A DNA stretch of 36,905 bases from Acidobacteriota bacterium (GTDB taxonomy: Bacteria > Acidobacteriota > Vicinamibacteria > Vicinamibacterales > UBA2999): NCBI GenBank assembly GCA_016789705.1, contig JAEUQR010000157.1, forward strand, positions 1 to 36,905, in the 5' to 3' direction. Of the stretch, positions 1 through 8,716 are shown one piece after another. The notes under the pieces were generated by a model. It made no database searches and had not been told where the DNA came from. It saw nothing but the letters and a program-made list of their open reading frames with translations. Position 1 is the stretch's first letter. Each line of letters opens with the position of its first letter. A program made the position numbers and the translations under genes.

Positions 1-978
1 GCCGGCGTAGCCGGCCAGACTCGCCAGCGACGTGTCCACGCCGTCGAACATCTCGGGGTCGGGACGGTTCACGCCGCCCGCGAGCACCGTGTCGCGCAGG
101 CGGTAGCCGCGCGGACCGCCGGGCGGGCCGAAGCCCTCGGAGACACCCGGCAGCGGCAGGAGCTGTGACATGCCCTGGCACTTGTGCATGCTGCGCGCTT
201 CACCCGCGAGTTCGTTGCACGTGCGGCCCAGGATCGGGTCGTAGGTCTCGCCGCCCGTGAACGCCAGCAGCTTCGATGCGCCCTCGCCCTGCAGCTCGGC
301 GCCGCGGCCACCGGGGCCGCCGAAGCCGGCGGTGTAGTAGAACTTCTTCGGCTGCCACGGACGCAGGCCGGCGGCAATCTGATCGGGGAAGGCGTTCGGG
401 TCGGCGGCGGCGCGGAAGGCCTGCAGCGTGAGACGCGACGAGGTCTGGTGGTGCTGACCGCCGCCCTCGCCGTCGAACACGAAACCGACGATGACATCGG
501 GACGGATCGTGCGGATCATCCGCACGTAGTCGCCCAGAATCACCTGGCCGCCCCACTTCTCGAGCGTTTCCTCGACGCTGAACGAGAAGCCGAAGTCGAC
601 CGCGCGCGTGAAGTACTGCTCGGCGCCGTCGAACTTGTGCACGGCCAGCAGTTCCTCGGTGCGGAGCACCGCGAGCGCCTCGAAGATCTCGGGGCCGATC
701 TCGTTCTGGCCGCCTTCACCGCGCGTGGCCGTGACGAGCGACGTGCGGAAGCCCTTGGTGAGGCCGTAGTAGGCGAGCAGCGCGTTGTTCTCGTCGTCGG
801 GATGCGCGGTGGTCATCATCACGTTGCCCACCGTGTCGAGCTTGCGGAGCATGAGCTCGAGGGCCGGCCGGCCCGTCATCGCCGCCACCGGCTGCAACCG
901 GTGCTGGGCGCGCGTGGGCACGAACGAGGAGGTGAGAACGAGGGCAACGAGGGTGGGAACGAGCAGCAATCGGCGCAT
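1..978 (-). CDS. Secreted PIG-L family deacetylase (3' end outside window)
   Basis: Predicted zinc-dependent deacetylase of the PIG-L/LmbE (GlcNAc-PI de-N-acetylase) family; 326 codons are visible and the C-terminus lies beyond the left edge. The start is the ATG at 976-978 because it opens directly into a signal peptide (MRRLLLVPTLVALVLTSSF, likely cleavage after TRA at residue 24), so the product is probably periplasmic. The metal motif AHPDDE lies at residues 58-63 and the second motif GGGQHHQ at 172-178. TRGEGGQNEIGPE (85-97) is also typical of the family. The substrate is not evident; exported members of the family presumably act on amidated sugars or similar compounds. The gene follows a TonB-dependent receptor on the same strand with a 169-nt gap, so co-transcription is possible. 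A TACGCT hexamer upstream could be a -10, but this is weak. Confidence 0.88.
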   Translation of the reverse strand, partial: MRRLLLVPTLVALVLTSSFVPTRAQHRLQPVAAMTGRPALELMLRKLDTVGNVMMTTAHPDDENNALLAYYGLTKGFRTSLVTATRGEGGQNEIGPEIFEALAVLRTEELLAVHKFDGAEQYFTRAVDFGFSFSVEETLEKWGGQVILGDYVRMIRTIRPDVIVGFVFDGEGGGQHHQTSSRLTLQAFRAAADPNAFPDQIAAGLRPWQPKKFYYTAGFGGPGGRGAELQGEGASKLLAFTGGETYDPILGRTCNELAGEARSMHKCQGMSQLLPLPGVSEGFGPPGGPRGYRLRDTVLAGGVNRPDPEMFDGVDTSLASLAGYAG

Positions 979-1147
979 GGGGAGCAGAGACCTCAGCCTG
1001 CAAGCGTACAGGAGACGCGGGGCGGGGAAAAGCGGCATGGCAGTCACTCGACGAATGCGGGGGCCGAATGGCTGCTGGCGCCAATGAATGGCAGCATGGC
1101 CGAGCCGGGGCCGCGGATCGCCCCGCCGCGCGCCCCCGCCCGGCCGG

Positions 1148-3337
1148 TCAGAAGCGGACGACGGCGGTCACCGAAGCAGCGCGGCCGGGGGCCAACACGG
1201 CGCGCACGTCCTGACTCGCGTAGTACTCCTGGTCGAGCAGGTTGCGAATGAGACCGCGCACTTCGAGATGCCGTCCGAGCGTGGCACCGCCGCTCAGGTC
1301 CACCAGCGTGTAGCCGGGCACGACCCGTTCGGTCGGCCCCGGTCGATCGTCGGCGGCGAACCACGCCGCGCGGGCCTGCGCGAAGGCGCGGGCGCCGATG
1401 GCGCGGCGCAGCTGCAGCGATCCGGTGGCGGTCGTAATGCCATCGAGCGCGGTGTCGGTCGTGCCGGCGCGGCCCCGGGCCATCTGCGCTGCCGCCTCGA
1501 TCGACAGACGCCACGGCAGGTCGAGCTGCGATTCGAACTCGAGGCCACGCAGCGTCGCGCGGCCGCGGTTGCGGAAGAAGAAGTCGTCGGGGGAGCCCTG
1601 GTTGAAGCGCTCGATGAGGTCGGTGATGCGGTAGTGGTAGGCGTACATCGCCGCCCGCACACGACGCGCCGTGAAACGCACGCCGCCGTCGAACTGCAGG
1701 CTTTGCTCGGGGTCGAGGTCGGGATTCCCGGTGATGAAGCCGCGCCCCGACGGGCCGCGGAAGTAGCGGTCCGAAAGCACCGGATCGCGGAAACCGCGTG
1801 CGGCCTGCGCCGTGAGCGTGAAGCCGCGGTAGCTGCCGGCGGTGAGCGCGACGAAGCCCGACGCGGCGCCGTTGCCGGTGTCGCGATCGCCGAAGTAGCC
1901 GCCGCGGTTGGTGGTCGTGATGTAGTCCACACGGGCCCCGCCGGCGAGCGACACCGTGGGCAGCACCGTGGCGTCGAGACTCGAGTAGACGGCGCTGTCG
2001 ACGCGGCGCGCCGCGTCGATGGCCACGTTCTCGGTGGTCGTGAGCGCGCCGGCGAGCGTGTAGCGCTCGAAGATATCGAGCGCGCGCAGCCCGGCGCGGC
2101 CGTTCACGTCGAGCCCCAGTTCCCAGCGCGCCTCCCCAAGCGCGCGGCGGGCGTAGCCGCGGAACTGGAAGTCGTGCGCGCTGATCTCGGCGCGGTCGAC
2201 GCTTCTCGCCGTGGTGGCGGTGGCGAAGCGATCCTGATCGGTGGTCTGGCTGTAGCGGCCGTAGAAGAGGTTCAGCCCGAGTTCCTCGAACGGGCCCACG
2301 TCCGGCTTGTCGTATTCCGCCGTCACGCGGTGCGAGTCTTCCTCCGGATAGAAGAAGCGGACCGCGCTCGAGTTGTTGCGGGGCCGTTCGATGTCGCGGC
2401 CGAAGTCGCCCTGGTAGCCCACGGAGAGGAAGCCGTCGGCCACGGTGTGCGTCACCTTGGCGAGCAGGCCACCGTCGTCGTAGCCGGAGTTGAGCGTCGG
2501 GCCCGACGGGCTCTCCCAGTCGTCCACGTCGCGGGCGTGCGCGGCGATGAGCATGCTGCCTGCCGCAAAGCCCTTCGAGACGTCCGCGCCCACACGGCGT
2601 TCTGGCACGCCGGTGCCAAACGTGGTCGAGACGCGGCCCGCCCACGGCGAACTCGGCGCGACCTTGCGGGTGGTGACGGCGATGACGCCGCCGAAGGCAT
2701 CGGACCCGTAGGCGACCGAGCCGGGGCCGCGCGCCACTTCCACACCCTCGAGCACTTCCGGGTCGAGGAAGGTGGCGCTCGCGCCGGCACGGCGTTCGGA
2801 GTTCACGCGCGCGCCGTCGATGAGGATGAGCGTGCGCCCGCCCGAGAGGCCACGCACGGCCGGTACCGCCGCCTGGCCTTCGCTGACCTGGTTGACGCCG
2901 GCGACGTTTTCGAGCGCCTGCACGAGGTTCGACGGCAGGCGCGTCTGGATCTCCGCCTGCGAGAGACTGGCGGTGGCCGCCGTGGGCGTCGCCTCGATGT
3001 CAGGCGCGGCGCCGGAGACGGTCACGCGCTCGCTCACGAGCGACTCCACGGTGAGCACGAGCACCTGTCCGGCCTCGAGCCGCTCGACGAGGATCGGCTT
3101 CATGAACAGGCCGCCCGGCGCCACCACCAGCACTTCGAACGGCACCGGGGGGTCGGGCGTCCAGCTGAAGCGTCCGTCGGCGTCGGTCGTGGCCGTGCCC
3201 GGCCGGCCGAGGATGCTGATTTCCGCGCCCGCCACCGGCGCACCATCCGCGTTCACGACGCGACCGGTCAACGCGGCAGCCGGAGAGACCCGGCACAGCA
3301 GGATGCAGAGCAGGAAGGGGACGAGCCGTTGGGGCAT
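1148..3337 (-). CDS. TonB-dependent outer-membrane receptor with N-terminal carboxypeptidase-regulatory domain
   Basis: Outer-membrane active transporter, 729 residues. The start is placed at the ATG at 3335-3337 because it begins a signal peptide (MPQRLVPFLLCILLCRVSPAAA); upstream in-frame codons are arginine/proline-rich and unlike an N-terminus. Domains in order: an Ig-like carboxypeptidase regulatory domain (about 24-105, with GRVVNADGAPVAGAEISIL), a plug domain (about 115-225, with RLPSNLVQALENVAGV, VRGLSGGRTLILIDG and ARGPGSVAYGSDAFGGVI), and a beta barrel to the end. The C-terminus has the usual NLLDQEYY box and terminal phenylalanine. The layout resembles siderophore, haem or cobalamin receptors rather than the Oar-type receptor next door; the substrate cannot be read from sequence. 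It lies 65 nt downstream of the Oar-like receptor, with a strong hairpin in the gap. Confidence 0.92.
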   Translation of the reverse strand: MPQRLVPFLLCILLCRVSPAAALTGRVVNADGAPVAGAEISILGRPGTATTDADGRFSWTPDPPVPFEVLVVAPGGLFMKPILVERLEAGQVLVLTVESLVSERVTVSGAAPDIEATPTAATASLSQAEIQTRLPSNLVQALENVAGVNQVSEGQAAVPAVRGLSGGRTLILIDGARVNSERRAGASATFLDPEVLEGVEVARGPGSVAYGSDAFGGVIAVTTRKVAPSSPWAGRVSTTFGTGVPERRVGADVSKGFAAGSMLIAAHARDVDDWESPSGPTLNSGYDDGGLLAKVTHTVADGFLSVGYQGDFGRDIERPRNNSSAVRFFYPEEDSHRVTAEYDKPDVGPFEELGLNLFYGRYSQTTDQDRFATATTARSVDRAEISAHDFQFRGYARRALGEARWELGLDVNGRAGLRALDIFERYTLAGALTTTENVAIDAARRVDSAVYSSLDATVLPTVSLAGGARVDYITTTNRGGYFGDRDTGNGAASGFVALTAGSYRGFTLTAQAARGFRDPVLSDRYFRGPSGRGFITGNPDLDPEQSLQFDGGVRFTARRVRAAMYAYHYRITDLIERFNQGSPDDFFFRNRGRATLRGLEFESQLDLPWRLSIEAAAQMARGRAGTTDTALDGITTATGSLQLRRAIGARAFAQARAAWFAADDRPGPTERVVPGYTLVDLSGGATLGRHLEVRGLIRNLLDQEYYASQDVRAVLAPGRAASVTAVVRF

Positions 3338-3362
3338 TGCGCCGTGCGGTGGGTCGGACGGC

Positions 3363-3392
3363 GGAGGAGGCCACGGCGTCGTGGCCCCCTCC
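3363..3392 (-). terminator. Strong hairpin between the two TonB-receptor genes
   Basis: Two 13-nt arms (3363-3375 and 3380-3392) flank a 4-nt loop. On the minus-strand RNA all 13 positions pair if one G-U wobble is allowed. It begins about 10 nt after the stop codon of the upstream receptor and ends 25 nt before the next start. There is no U-tract, so it is not a classical intrinsic terminator; it could instead stabilise the upstream mRNA end or reduce expression of the second receptor. Confidence 0.45.
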
Positions 3393-3402
3393 ATCGGGAT
3401 GG

Positions 3403-6291
3403 TTAGAACTGGAAGCGGAGACCGAACTGGACCTGACGCTGTTCGTAGCCGCCGGTCGGGATGAGCTGGTCGCCGCTCGTCGGCACCGTGCCCGTCGGCA
3501 GGCCGGTGGCCGTGTTCACCGCGATCGCCGTGCCCGTCACGCTGCTCCACTGCACCGTGTTGAACACGTTCTTCACTTCCGCGATGACCTCGGCGCGGCG
3601 CGAGCCGCCGAGCGACACCTGACGCGACAGGCGCAGGTCGGTGTTGTAGCGCGCCGGCAGGTTGAGCGAGTTGCGCGAGATGCCCGACGGACGGTCGCTG
3701 TTGATGCCGTCGTTGTTGATCTCGCCGGGGTTGGCGCGCAGGTTGATCGGAATACCGCTCGCGAACTGCATCGCGACGCCGACGATGGTGCCGTTCACGA
3801 GCCCGCGCACGAAGGTGTTGCCGCCGTCGATGTTCGGCCGCGCCACGATGCTGCCGGTGAAGGTGTGACGCTGGTCGAGCACGTTCGGGCCCTTGTCGAA
3901 GTCGAGGTCCTCGGGGTTGGTGCGGCCGGCATCACCCTGCACCGACAGCACACCGGTGATGGGCGCGTTGTCCTCCGCCTTGCCGAGCGTGTAGGCGAAG
4001 TCGAACTGCAGGCCGTAGAAATTGCGGCCGGTGAGCTGGGCGGTGAAGTTCTTGTAGGTCGACTCGCCGAGCGACTCGATCTGGTTGACGACGTTGTAGC
4101 GCGGGTCGAGGCGCGTCTGCGCGTTGACCGCGGTGCTGTAGATCGGGCGGCCGTCCGAGAGGCGGCCGATCGGGTTGATGGCGTTGATGTTGCTGATGAT
4201 CGGCAGGTTGTAGCCGCGCACGTAGGAGGTGCCGATCGAGGCCGCGAAGCGGTCGCTCAGCTGGCGTTCGATCTGGATGTTGTTCTGCCAGTTGTTGGCG
4301 ACACGGAAGTCACGCGACACCGTGGTCAGCGTGTTCGGCGTGGCGCCGGCGCCGGCCGAGAGCACCGCCGGAAAGGCCGGGGCGCCGGCGGTGGCGGGCT
4401 GGAAGGTGGCGGCGGCGCGGGCGTTCGTGCCGTCGTTGATGAGCGACTGCTCGTAGCTGGCGAGCAGCGCCTGGTCGTACATGATGCCGGTGTTGGCGCG
4501 CACGACCGTGCGGCGGTCGCTGCCCACCGTCCACACCACGCCGAGGCGCGGCGCGATGTTGTTCTTGTCGACCACGAAGTCGCGCGAGGTGTCGAACGGC
4601 GCGGCGGCATTCGGCTCGGGCACGTCGTAGAGGTCGTAGCGCACGCCGTAGAGCACCTTCAGCGAGTCGTTCACGCGCCAGTCGTCCTGCACGAACATCC
4701 CGTAGGTGTTCGACGAGAACTCGAGATTCGGCTCGCCGAAGTACTGCGTGAACGTGTTGTAGCCGAAGCGGTTCGTGCCGTTGGCCGCGGCCTGATAGGC
4801 GGCGATCGTCGGGAAGGTGTAGAGCTGGAAGGGCGTGCTCGTGCGGGTGTCGGCGATGTGCTGGATGTCGAAGCCGGCCTTGAACGAGTGGTCGCCGCGC
4901 AGCCAGGTGAGGCTGTTGTTCACCTGCGCGACGTCCTGCGTGAAGCCGAAGCCGGCGTCGGTCAGGCTGGCCACCGGGCCGCCGAAGTTGGCCACGTTGG
5001 CGATGTTGATGGCCGGGCCGGTGCCGGCCTGCGAGCCGGGTTCACGGCTCTGGGCGCGCGTCGCATACTGCACGCGCAGTTCGTTCAGCAGCGTCGGACG
5101 GATGGTGGAGATGAGCTGCGCCGCCGTCGAGTGCTGACGGTCGAAGAAGTCGGTGGCGCGCTGCACCGAGCCGATGCCGCCGCCGACGTTGTTGTTGATG
5201 AAGTTGTCGAAGAAGATGTAGCGCACCGAGAGGCGGTTGGCGTCGTTCAGCTGGTGATCGATCTTGCCGATCGCGAACTCGGTGTTGAGGCCGCGCGGCA
5301 TGTAGCGCGGCTCGCTCAGCCCGAGGGCCGCCGCGTTCGCCGGCGTGATGGTGATGACGGCGCCGCCCGACAGGTCACGCTCGGTGTGCTCGTAGCCGCC
5401 GAAGAAGTGGGTCTTGTTCTTTACGATCGGACCGCCCAGGTCGAACGTGTAGACGTTCACTTCGGTAGGCGGCTTGTTGTCGCTCGTCCGCACGCCCTGC
5501 GTGAAGAACGGGAAGGCCACCATCGACTTGCGCTGCAGGCGGTAGCTGCCCTGGCCCTTGAAGGTGTTGGTGCCCGACGGCGTGATGGCGTTGTAAATCA
5601 TGCCCATGGTCTGGCCGAACTCGGGCGCGTAGCCCGTCGTGACGACCTTGACCTCGCGGATCATCACTTCCGACATCGGCATCTGGCGCAGGCCGGCGCG
5701 GTCCTTCTGCGTGTTGTTGCTGCCGTCGATCTGATAGTTCACGCGGAGCAGCGCGCCGTTCGAGGTGATGCGCGGCACGCCGAACTCCTGGTTCTCGAAG
5801 CCGACGACGCCGGGCTGCAGCAGCGCGAAGTTGTAGGGGTTGCGCGAGGTGAGCGGCAGCGTCTTGATTTCGGCTTCGGTCAGCGTGCGGCCCTGTTCGA
5901 TCTTGCCGAGGTCGACGAGCGGCGCGTCGGCGGTCACCTGAATGGTCTCGCTCAGCATGCCGACGCCGAGCTTCATGCTGATGACAGCGGTCTGCCCGGC
6001 CGAGATGTTGATGCCGGTCTGCTCGAGCTTCTTGAAGCCCTGGAGCTCGGCTTCGACCTTGTACTTGCCGAGCGACAGCAGCGGCGCGCGATAGAGGCCG
6101 CTTTCGTTCGTGACGACGACACGGGTGTCGCCGGTGTCGAGGTTGGTGATGGTGACGGTGACGCCCGGAAGGACGGCGCCCGATTCATCGGAGATGACGC
6201 CTTCGATCGATCCGTTGATCGCGGTCGACTGGGCGGCCGCGGGAAGCGCGGCGGCGAGGGAAAGAAGAACAGCTAGGAGAAAACGACGCAT
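3403..6291 (-). CDS. Oar-like TonB-dependent receptor
   Basis: Large outer-membrane protein (962 residues) of the Oar-like TonB-dependent type that is abundant in Acidobacteriota. The ATG at 6289-6291 is chosen because it starts a clean signal peptide (MRRFLLAVLLSLAAALPAAA, cleavage before QSTA) and has a GGAGG ribosome-binding site 10 nt upstream; an earlier in-frame codon at 6324 would lie at the expected transcription start. Domains: carboxypeptidase regulatory domain (about 25-110, GVISDESGAVLPGVTVTI, TNESGLYR), plug (about 125-250, with TSRNPYNFALLQPGV, YQIDGSNN, AITPSGTN), then a long barrel ending in VQFGLRFQF. Such proteins probably import polymer-derived oligomers, but no partner SusD-like gene is present and the substrate is unknown. 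It is likely the first gene of a receptor pair with the downstream TonB receptor. Confidence 0.93.
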   Translation of the reverse strand: MRRFLLAVLLSLAAALPAAAQSTAINGSIEGVISDESGAVLPGVTVTITNLDTGDTRVVVTNESGLYRAPLLSLGKYKVEAELQGFKKLEQTGINISAGQTAVISMKLGVGMLSETIQVTADAPLVDLGKIEQGRTLTEAEIKTLPLTSRNPYNFALLQPGVVGFENQEFGVPRITSNGALLRVNYQIDGSNNTQKDRAGLRQMPMSEVMIREVKVVTTGYAPEFGQTMGMIYNAITPSGTNTFKGQGSYRLQRKSMVAFPFFTQGVRTSDNKPPTEVNVYTFDLGGPIVKNKTHFFGGYEHTERDLSGGAVITITPANAAALGLSEPRYMPRGLNTEFAIGKIDHQLNDANRLSVRYIFFDNFINNNVGGGIGSVQRATDFFDRQHSTAAQLISTIRPTLLNELRVQYATRAQSREPGSQAGTGPAINIANVANFGGPVASLTDAGFGFTQDVAQVNNSLTWLRGDHSFKAGFDIQHIADTRTSTPFQLYTFPTIAAYQAAANGTNRFGYNTFTQYFGEPNLEFSSNTYGMFVQDDWRVNDSLKVLYGVRYDLYDVPEPNAAAPFDTSRDFVVDKNNIAPRLGVVWTVGSDRRTVVRANTGIMYDQALLASYEQSLINDGTNARAAATFQPATAGAPAFPAVLSAGAGATPNTLTTVSRDFRVANNWQNNIQIERQLSDRFAASIGTSYVRGYNLPIISNINAINPIGRLSDGRPIYSTAVNAQTRLDPRYNVVNQIESLGESTYKNFTAQLTGRNFYGLQFDFAYTLGKAEDNAPITGVLSVQGDAGRTNPEDLDFDKGPNVLDQRHTFTGSIVARPNIDGGNTFVRGLVNGTIVGVAMQFASGIPINLRANPGEINNDGINSDRPSGISRNSLNLPARYNTDLRLSRQVSLGGSRRAEVIAEVKNVFNTVQWSSVTGTAIAVNTATGLPTGTVPTSGDQLIPTGGYEQRQVQFGLRFQF

Positions 6292-6301
6292 GGGGTGAGT
6301 G

Positions 6302-6336
6302 CCTCCAACGCAAACACAGTGCAAAGAGGCAGTATA
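6302..6336 (-). promoter_or_regulatory. Promoter -10 and Shine-Dalgarno of the Oar-like receptor
   Basis: On the minus strand a TATACT hexamer (6331-6336) is followed about 24 nt later by GGAGG (6302-6306), which is 10 nt from the ATG. This gives a short leader of roughly 30 nt. No convincing -35 is visible. The call rests on hexamer match and position only. Confidence 0.5.
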
Positions 6337-6386
6337 GCGCTCGGCGCGATGCCGACGCCCGGCTCCGGGCCCCGGACCCTCGATCT

Positions 6387-8186
6387 CTAACGAACAGTGA
6401 GCACCACCTCAGCCGAAGCCGGCCCGGGCGTTGCGCCATTGAGCGCCACGACGCGCACGTAGTAGACGCCAGCGGGCACGCCGCCGCCGGCGAGCCCGGT
6501 TGCCGAGACCGGAATCTGATACGTGCTGGCGCCGGGCGTGTGACCGGCCAGCAGGCGGTACGACGTGGGCGCGGGCCCGGAGGCCGGCGCGAGCCACGTG
6601 ATGCTCACCTGCCCGGGGGCAGGAGCGCTGGCCGTGAGGCTGCGCGGTGCCCCGGGCGCGCCGCCGACCACGATGGTGGCCTCGCTCGTCGGGGTGCTCG
6701 CGCCCATCGCGTTGGTCGCCACGACGCGGACGTAGTAGACCCCATTCGGCACGCCGGGAACGCTCACGCCCGTGCCGCCGACGGGAATAACGCCGAGATT
6801 GGCGGCACCGGGCGCCGTGCCGGCCAGCAGTTGATACCCCGTCGCCGCGCCGCCCGAGGCCGGCGCGCTCCACTGCAGCGTCACGGTGGAGCCCGACACC
6901 GTGGCCGTCAGGCCTACGGGCGTACCGGGCGCGTCGTTGGTCGGCGGAGGGGGAGGCGGCAGGGGCGGGGGCGGGGGCACCGCGCCGCCGGGATACACGG
7001 AGGCCATGGCCGCCAGGTCGTCGGCGCCGAGCGGAGCCGACACCGCGCGACTGAAGCAGCCCGACGAAATCGACGGATACATGATGGCGGGGCGTGCGGC
7101 GGCGTGCCCGAAGCCGATCGCGTGTCCCAGCTCGTGCACCAGCATTTCCTCGTAGCAGCCGGTTGTGAAGCTGGCGAACTTCGACGGCGGATTGTCGACG
7201 ACCACCATGCCCTTCGTGATCTTCCAGTAGGTCAGGCCGTTGACCGCACGCCGGTCGATCGACGAGTAGTACGCGCCGCCGATGGCGAGCGTCGAACTGG
7301 CGTCCGAGATCTCGCCGCAGGGGTCGCCGTAGCTGACCGAGATCCGCTCGTCGTATTCGCTGTTGTAGAAGCAGCGGGCACTGCGGGCCACGCCGTTCTG
7401 CAGGCGCAGCGATCCGGCGGCGCTCCACGCGGCGACGGCGTTCGACAGCTGCGCCAGCCCGCCGCCGGCAAACTGCGGATGCCCACCGGTCTGCGAGTCC
7501 ACGTACACCGGCGTGCCGCTGTCGGCCTCGTGCCAGCGCGCCGGCGTGGACGTCAGCAGCGAAAACGAGGGACCACTGCGGCCATCGAGGGCCGCGGGGG
7601 CCGGCGCCGGCACAGCCGGAGCAAGCACCGCGCCGGTCGCGCGCACGTCCGTGCCGGCGAGAGCCGCCAGCGCGTCGAGCGTCACCGTCGAACGATATTC
7701 GCGATCGACCACGGTCGCCATGTCGTGGCCCCGCACGTCGCGCGCGGCCGCCGTGGCTGATTCGGCCGATCCCGTGAGCAGCCACTTGCCCTGCTCCAGT
7801 CCGGCCACCGACAGGGTGCGGTCGCGCGGGCGCACGTCGAGAAACACCAGCACGTCTTCACCGATCTCGAAGCGGGCTTGTCCGCCGATCACGAGCGCGG
7901 TGCCACCAACGATGCCGCCGAGCTGCTTGACGACGACGCGCGCGGGCGATCCCTCGAGCCCCCACGACCGCACGACGTCAATCGTGACGAATGTGTAGAT
8001 GGTGCCGGCAGCGTCGTCCCAGGCAGCGGTCACATCGACGACGCGTCCCTGCACGGCGCCAGCACTCGAGCGGGCGAGGGCCTCGTCGGCCGCGCCACGC
8101 AGCGACGCCTCCGCCGTCAGCGCCGAGCCTGCCAGCAGCAACGCCAACAGGGCCACCCCCATGCCGTATCGAGTGCGTACCCTCAT
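6387..8186 (-). CDS. Secreted metzincin-type metalloprotease with two fibronectin-III domains
   Basis: Exported zinc protease, 599 residues. A basic N-terminus and hydrophobic stretch (MGVALLALLLAGSALTAEA) form the signal peptide; the ATG at 8184-8186 is preferred over a TTG seven codons earlier. Residues 40-200 form an uncharacterised N-terminal part. The catalytic domain carries HELGHAIGFGH (351-361), the extended HExxHxxGxxH zinc site of metzincins, and a Met-turn IMYPS (368-372). A proline-rich linker (about 403-415) leads to two fibronectin type III repeats (about 419-509 and 510-599), each with a TWxAP/WSAP start and a YYVRVVAxN strand; these probably bind substrate or the cell surface. 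The catalytic part is closest in pattern to matrixin-like (M10-type) enzymes. It is probably self-contained, with its own promoter upstream. Confidence 0.87.
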   Translation of the reverse strand: MRVRTRYGMGVALLALLLAGSALTAEASLRGAADEALARSSAGAVQGRVVDVTAAWDDAAGTIYTFVTIDVVRSWGLEGSPARVVVKQLGGIVGGTALVIGGQARFEIGEDVLVFLDVRPRDRTLSVAGLEQGKWLLTGSAESATAAARDVRGHDMATVVDREYRSTVTLDALAALAGTDVRATGAVLAPAVPAPAPAALDGRSGPSFSLLTSTPARWHEADSGTPVYVDSQTGGHPQFAGGGLAQLSNAVAAWSAAGSLRLQNGVARSARCFYNSEYDERISVSYGDPCGEISDASSTLAIGGAYYSSIDRRAVNGLTYWKITKGMVVVDNPPSKFASFTTGCYEEMLVHELGHAIGFGHAAARPAIMYPSISSGCFSRAVSAPLGADDLAAMASVYPGGAVPPPPPLPPPPPPTNDAPGTPVGLTATVSGSTVTLQWSAPASGGAATGYQLLAGTAPGAANLGVIPVGGTGVSVPGVPNGVYYVRVVATNAMGASTPTSEATIVVGGAPGAPRSLTASAPAPGQVSITWLAPASGPAPTSYRLLAGHTPGASTYQIPVSATGLAGGGVPAGVYYVRVVALNGATPGPASAEVVLTVR

Positions 8187-8362
8187 GCCGAACGGAACTG
8201 CAAGCAAGGTACCGACGCGGCGAGTGACGATTTTCAGCCTGAATTCACGATGATCCAGCGGATCCGGACCTCATGCGCGCCGTGCGTGTGTTCTGCGCTG
8301 AGACACCGCGTACCAGAACGGAAAGCAGTCTGCCGAAATCGTCAGGCGTGTATGGGGCGTGG

Positions 8363-8716
8363 TCAGCGTGGCACGCGGCGATCGTCGCGCGCGCGACGAG
8401 CGTCACGCCGGCGCTCACCGCTGGCGGGTGCGCCAAGATCTGCGGTACGGCGCTCCGCGCCGGCACGGCGATCGCGGGCGCGTCCGCGCCGGTCGGTCCT
8501 GGTGGTGACGGCGGCGCCGTCGGCGGCCTTCGACATCTCGCGCTGCAGCCGCACCGCGCGGCGCTTCGGCTCCACCACTTCGAGCAGCGCGTCGTGCACG
8601 GCCTTGGCCTTCGTGTCTCCGGGCGTCGCGCCGAAGCGTTCGCGCAGCAGCGTGGCGGCGGCCAGCACGGCCTGACGTTGCCACACGTCGAGCGTGGCGC
8701 CCCTGGCGTTAGTCAT
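8363..8716 (-). CDS. Hypothetical protein, arginine-rich tail (second gene of a coupled pair)
   Basis: 117-residue protein that I do not recognise. Residues 1-65 look like a folded helical segment (VWQRQAVLAAATLLRERFG, TKAKAVHDALLEVVEPKRRAVRLQ). Residues 70-117 are arginine/aspartate-rich and low in complexity, with ERRTADLGAP at 88-97. The start ATG at 8714-8716 overlaps the stop of the upstream gene by 8 nt (8709-8716), so translation is probably coupled. The tail resembles the DRR...DLGAP segment of the upstream protein, suggesting related function or binding partner. No signal peptide or membrane segment is visible. An overlapping reading frame exists over the 3' end, so the C-terminus is less certain than the N-terminus. 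Confidence 0.6.
   Translation of the reverse strand: MTNARGATLDVWQRQAVLAAATLLRERFGATPGDTKAKAVHDALLEVVEPKRRAVRLQREMSKAADGAAVTTRTDRRGRARDRRAGAERRTADLGAPASGERRRDARRARDDRRVPR

Noticed and set aside
3337..6276. A 979-codon open frame on the plus strand, opposite the Oar-like receptor, and many other long antisense frames.
   Set aside because: They follow from few stop codons in very GC-rich DNA, have low-complexity Ala/Arg/Val composition, match no family, and the opposite strand encodes well-recognised proteins.
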